The position numbers and the translations under genes are program-made. From positions 620,001 through 684,000 of the forward strand of contig NZ_PYGC01000002.1 in the NCBI RefSeq assembly GCF_003014495.1: a stretch of DNA of 64,000 nt, in the 5' to 3' direction. This stretch comes from Prolixibacter denitrificans. Its GTDB lineage: Bacteria > Bacteroidota > Bacteroidia > Bacteroidales > Prolixibacteraceae. Below, one piece after another: positions 60,981-64,000 of this stretch. Position 1 is the first letter of the stretch. Every line of letters begins with the position of its first letter. The notes under the pieces are model-generated. The model ran no database searches. It was not told the origin of the DNA and saw only the letters and a list, made by a program, of their open reading frames with translations.

Positions 60981-62474
60981 TTAAGCAGGCATGTCAGGTA
61001 AAGTAAAACCTTCACGATAAGTATGCTTAATCAATTCATTGGCAAAAGCTTTTGCGTTCATTGGATCCGTCCATACCCTGTTGAAGGTCGGGTCGCCATC
61101 TTTAATGGTGAAATTATCTTCAACGCAGATGCGCAATGAGTCAGTATCACCAATGTTCGTGAATTGCATATTGGCGCCATCCCAATCCAGTTCTTTGTTC
61201 AGACCCTGCAGACGAACGGCGAGTACGCCCATCACAACCATTTCGTTGAATGGCCCGGCTTCGCTGAACGGAGAGGAAGGTTGAACCCGGTTTTCGGGAC
61301 TTTCTTTACAGGCGCGAATCCAATCCTGTTCGTGACCGCCTTGCATAGCGTTCTCTACGCGACGAAGCGTTTTCGGAACATTCGGCGTTCTTCCTGAAAG
61401 CAGCCACGGGTCTTTTCCGTAACAACCACAAATCAGTTTATCCTTGGTTCCATGGAAAATCACGCCACCGCCGGCATCGTTCATGTTCTTGCCTTCCGGC
61501 CAACCTTCCGGCTTCTTCGGTTGAAGACCGCCATCGTACCAGGTAACTTCCACTTCCGGAAGATTCATTTTTACATCTTTTGGTTTTTCCCTTTCGGGGA
61601 AGGTCAGGTTAACCATTTGCGCATTAGGCGCACAATCCGTCAGCAACAATGTGGAACTTCCCTGTGCTTTTGTCGGGTATCCGAGTTTCAGTCCCATAAA
61701 TACCGGGTGCAAAACGTGGCAGGCCATATCACCCAGTGCGCCGGTTCCGAAATCCCACCATCCGCGCCAGTTCCATGGCGTGTAAATGGAATTGTATTCA
61801 CGGAAAGCAGCCGGGCCGATAAAAAGATCCCAATCCAGCGTATCCGGAACAGGCATTACTTCTTTGGGACGGTTCAGTCCTTGCGGCCAAATGGGCCGGT
61901 CGGTGAAAGCTTCCACTTTCGTGATATCACCAATTTCTCCGTTCCACATCCATTCGCAAGCCTGGCGAACGCCTTCGCCTGACGAACCCTGGTTACCCAT
62001 CTGGGTCGCAACTTTGTATTTATCGGCCAGCTTGGTTAGCAGACGAGACTCGTAAACCGAGTGAGTTAGCGGTTTTTGCACGTAAACATGTTTGCCCAAT
62101 GTGATGGCGTGCGCAGCAGCAGCAGCGTGTGAATGGTCGGCGGTAGCCACCAGAACAGCATCAAACTGATCGCTCATTTCATCGTACATCTTGCGCCAGT
62201 CCTTATAACGCTTGGCGTTAGGGAAATAATCAAAAACCCGTTTACTGTACCCCCAGTCGACATCGCAGAGAGCTACGATATTCTCGGTTTCCATGTTCTT
62301 CAGGTTGGCAAAACCCATTCCGCCGATTCCTACAGCAGCAATGTTCAGTTTGTCACTTGGTGCTTTGTGTCCAAGTCCTGCGATGGTGTTCGAGGGAAGG
62401 ATGGTTATCCCTGCAGCAGCGGCAGCGGATGTTCCCAAAAATCTCCGACGGGAGACATTATTCTTTCGATTCAT
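60981..62474 (-). CDS. Tat-exported Gfo/Idh/MocA family oxidoreductase, copy 1
   Basis: 497-residue NAD(P)-dependent sugar oxidoreductase-type protein. A twin-arginine signal (SRRRFLG at 8-14, then an Ala-rich hydrophobic stretch) directs the folded, cofactor-loaded enzyme to the periplasm. The Rossmann core begins LNIAAVGIGGMGFANLKNME, with the family's substrate-side EKP-like element present as VYVQKPLTHSVYE. The C-terminal half has WNWRGWWDFGTGALGDMACH, typical of the large Bacteroidota/Planctomycetes group often found with carbohydrate catabolism. Substrate unknown. It follows a closely related gene on the same strand, probably a tandem duplication in one operon. Confidence 0.88.
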   Translation of the reverse strand: MNRKNNVSRRRFLGTSAAAAAGITILPSNTIAGLGHKAPSDKLNIAAVGIGGMGFANLKNMETENIVALCDVDWGYSKRVFDYFPNAKRYKDWRKMYDEMSDQFDAVLVATADHSHAAAAAHAITLGKHVYVQKPLTHSVYESRLLTKLADKYKVATQMGNQGSSGEGVRQACEWMWNGEIGDITKVEAFTDRPIWPQGLNRPKEVMPVPDTLDWDLFIGPAAFREYNSIYTPWNWRGWWDFGTGALGDMACHVLHPVFMGLKLGYPTKAQGSSTLLLTDCAPNAQMVNLTFPEREKPKDVKMNLPEVEVTWYDGGLQPKKPEGWPEGKNMNDAGGGVIFHGTKDKLICGCYGKDPWLLSGRTPNVPKTLRRVENAMQGGHEQDWIRACKESPENRVQPSSPFSEAGPFNEMVVMGVLAVRLQGLNKELDWDGANMQFTNIGDTDSLRICVEDNFTIKDGDPTFNRVWTDPMNAKAFANELIKHTYREGFTLPDMPA

Positions 62475-62563
62475 AAATCTGGTTAATTAATTGGTTATAA
62501 CTAGGATTTCTAAATTTATTTTTATTTACCGGTTTCTACAAAAATTTTAAATTGTATTTCATA

Positions 62564-62599
62564 CAAAAAAAGAGGTTGCCTCTTTTCAGAAACAACCTC
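62564..62599 (-). terminator. Terminator after the upstream Gfo/Idh/MocA gene
   Basis: Stem GAGGTTG/CAACCTC (62572-62578 with 62593-62599), followed on the minus strand by TTTTTTTG. An alternative compact hairpin AAAAGAGG/CCTCTTTT (62568-62586) shares part of the same bases. It lies 25 bases beyond the stop of the window-edge gene, so the two oxidoreductases may be only partly co-transcribed. Confidence 0.65.
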
Positions 62600-62623
62600 A
62601 TCCTCGAAATAAATTTATACGAA

Positions 62624-64000
62624 TCAAATCTGTTGCCAGCCTTCACGGTAGTGGTGACGAATCCACTCTTCCGCTGCTTTCTTGGCATTCATGGTATCGT
62701 ACTTGGTATCAAATTTCGGGTCGCCATCAACTACTTCGAATTTGTCGGAGGTTACCACGCGAATCTGGTCATTATCGCCAATGTTGGTAAACTTCATGTT
62801 TTCACCATCCCACTCGAGACGACGTTTCAGATCCTGTAGACGAACAGCCAACACACCCATTACCACCATCTCGTTCAGCGGTCCTGAATAGTTGAAGTTG
62901 GACGAGGCTTCCAGACGGTTGCTCTTGTCTTCCTTACAAGCGCGAATCCAATCTTGCTCGTGGCCACCTTCCATTGCTTTCGGGATACGACGCAATGTTT
63001 TTTCAGGTTGTTTGAAGGTTTCCATCTTCTTGGTAGGAAGCAATTGCGGATTACGTGCATACGTACCGCACATAATTTTTCCTTTCGAACCAACGAAGAT
63101 GACACCGCCACCCCAGTCGCCCATCATTTCGCCGTCTTCCAGCTCTTCAGGACGTTCGGGTAACAGACCGCCGTCGTACCAGGTAACTTTAACAGCCGGC
63201 ATGGCTACTTTGGGTAAGTTATCCCTTTCGGGGAACCAGTAAGTCACTTTTTGTGCCTCAGGAGCCGACTCGGTATTGATTTGCGTAGAACTGCCTTCAA
63301 CAGCAGTCGGGTATTTCAGCTTCAGTGCTTTGAATACCGGGTCGAGAATGTGGCAGGCCATGTCGCCTAATGCTCCGGTTCCAAAGTCCCACCAGCCACG
63401 CCAGTTCCACGGTGTGTAGATGGGGTTGTACGGACGGTAAGCTGCCGGGCCGAGGAACAGATCCCAATCGAGGGTTCTGGGTACGCGGACTTTTTCAGTA
63501 GGACGCTCGAGACCTTGAGGCCAGATTGGACGGTTGGTCCAGGCATGTACTTCCTTGATGTCGCCGATAGTTCCGGCCCAAATCCATTCACAAATTTCAC
63601 GAATTCCTTCGCCTGAGTTACCCTGGTTTCCCATTTGGGTGGCTACGCCCATTTCGTTAGCCGTATTGGTCAGCAGGCGCGATTCGTAAACCGAGTGGGT
63701 TAACGGCTTCTGAACGTACACATGTTTACCTAGTTTCATGGCTTCGTAAGCAGCCAGGGCATGCACGTGGTCAGGAGTAGCGACCATCACGGCGTCAATA
63801 TCCTTCTGCTTGTCGAGCAATTCGCGGAAATCTTTGTAACGGACCGCGTTTGGATAATCGTTGAATGTTTTACCGGCGTATTTCCAGTCAACATCGGCCA
63901 ATGCAACGATATTCTCCGTATTCATGTTTTTCAGGTTGGTACGGCCCATTCCGCCCACACCAATTCCGGCAATGTTCAGCTTATCGCTGGGCGCTTTGTG
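62624..64000 (-). CDS. Gfo/Idh/MocA family oxidoreductase, copy 2 (5' end outside window)
   Basis: Paralogue of the neighbouring oxidoreductase. The frame is open through the window edge: codons from 64000 read HKAPSDKLNIAGIGVGGMGR, matching the other copy just after its Tat signal, so the signal peptide lies outside. Shared landmarks include VYVQKPLTHSVYE, WNWRGWWDFGTGALGDMACH and EGGHEQDWIRACKE. The 458 residues seen include the full Rossmann and C-terminal domains. The two proteins differ mainly in a loop near the middle and at the extreme C-terminus. Probably periplasmic; substrate unknown. Confidence 0.87.
   Translation of the reverse strand, partial: HKAPSDKLNIAGIGVGGMGRTNLKNMNTENIVALADVDWKYAGKTFNDYPNAVRYKDFRELLDKQKDIDAVMVATPDHVHALAAYEAMKLGKHVYVQKPLTHSVYESRLLTNTANEMGVATQMGNQGNSGEGIREICEWIWAGTIGDIKEVHAWTNRPIWPQGLERPTEKVRVPRTLDWDLFLGPAAYRPYNPIYTPWNWRGWWDFGTGALGDMACHILDPVFKALKLKYPTAVEGSSTQINTESAPEAQKVTYWFPERDNLPKVAMPAVKVTWYDGGLLPERPEELEDGEMMGDWGGGVIFVGSKGKIMCGTYARNPQLLPTKKMETFKQPEKTLRRIPKAMEGGHEQDWIRACKEDKSNRLEASSNFNYSGPLNEMVVMGVLAVRLQDLKRRLEWDGENMKFTNIGDNDQIRVVTSDKFEVVDGDPKFDTKYDTMNAKKAAEEWIRHHYREGWQQI

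Noticed and set aside
1-64000. tRNA, rRNA, CRISPR array, prophage or insertion sequence
   Set aside because: No cloverleaf, rRNA core sequence, regularly spaced repeats, integrase or transposase reading frame was seen on either strand.

Overview
The window is a gene-dense piece of a Bacteroidota chromosome, most like the Marinilabiliales/Prolixibacteraceae group. Evidence: the dcw cluster ends ftsQ-ftsA-ftsZ-yqeY with the Bacteroidota FtsZ tail; there are paired DUF6452/DUF6048 genes, a GlsB/GlsA-type glycine-lipid pair, a lipoprotein-type LptC next to coaX, LVIVD-repeat and carboxypeptidase-regulatory domains, and promoters with the Bacteroidota -7 element TAnnTTTG. No tRNA, rRNA, CRISPR array, prophage or insertion sequence was found. 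The genes at both edges are cut by the window.

Layout. 1-7 kb: a GT39 glycosyltransferase coupled to a UDP-sugar epimerase, a cation-efflux protein, a membrane metallophosphoesterase, the DUF6452/DUF6048 pair and an alkaline phosphatase lipoprotein. 7.5-13.8 kb is the most accessory-looking part: an LVIVD lipoprotein, an AlbA_2/Schlafen-type protein, an 850-base gene-free stretch holding a cluster of GC-rich hairpins followed by AT-rich DNA, a small HTH/coiled-coil protein, a GH9 lipoprotein and a YjjX-type NTPase. 13.8-19 kb: AhpD-like protein, MiaB, YebC, a SPOR protein and a long PurF-type amidotransferase. 19-23 kb: a BlaR-like M56 sensor with its BlaI repressor and palindromic operators, then GlsB/GlsA.

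23.3-40.5 kb is a continuous plus-strand division and cell-wall operon: mraZ-rsmH-ftsL-ftsI-murE-mraY-murD-ftsW-murG-murC-ftsQ-ftsA-ftsZ1-ftsZ2-yqeY. It supplies the lipid II precursor steps except MurF and Ddl, septal synthesis, and the FtsA/FtsZ ring. Two adjacent ftsZ genes are the main surprise. The second has the standard Bacteroidota tail. The first lacks that tail and instead ends in an amphipathic segment plus a short acidic peptide that matches the end of FtsA. Upstream of mraZ a TGTC motif recurs exactly every 10 bases across the promoter, as expected of an MraZ operator.

40.7-50.9 kb is one long minus-strand operon: nadB-nadC-coaX-outer membrane protein-TPR protein-lptC-CNNM/HlyC protein-ppiD. 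It links NAD and CoA synthesis to outer-membrane biogenesis. 51-57.3 kb is an RND efflux operon (adaptor, permease, TolC) behind a 550-base intergenic region. 57.3-61 kb holds a small stand-alone LOTUS-domain protein and a two-component system divergent from a proline-rich exported protein. The window ends in two tandem Tat-exported Gfo/Idh/MocA oxidoreductases.
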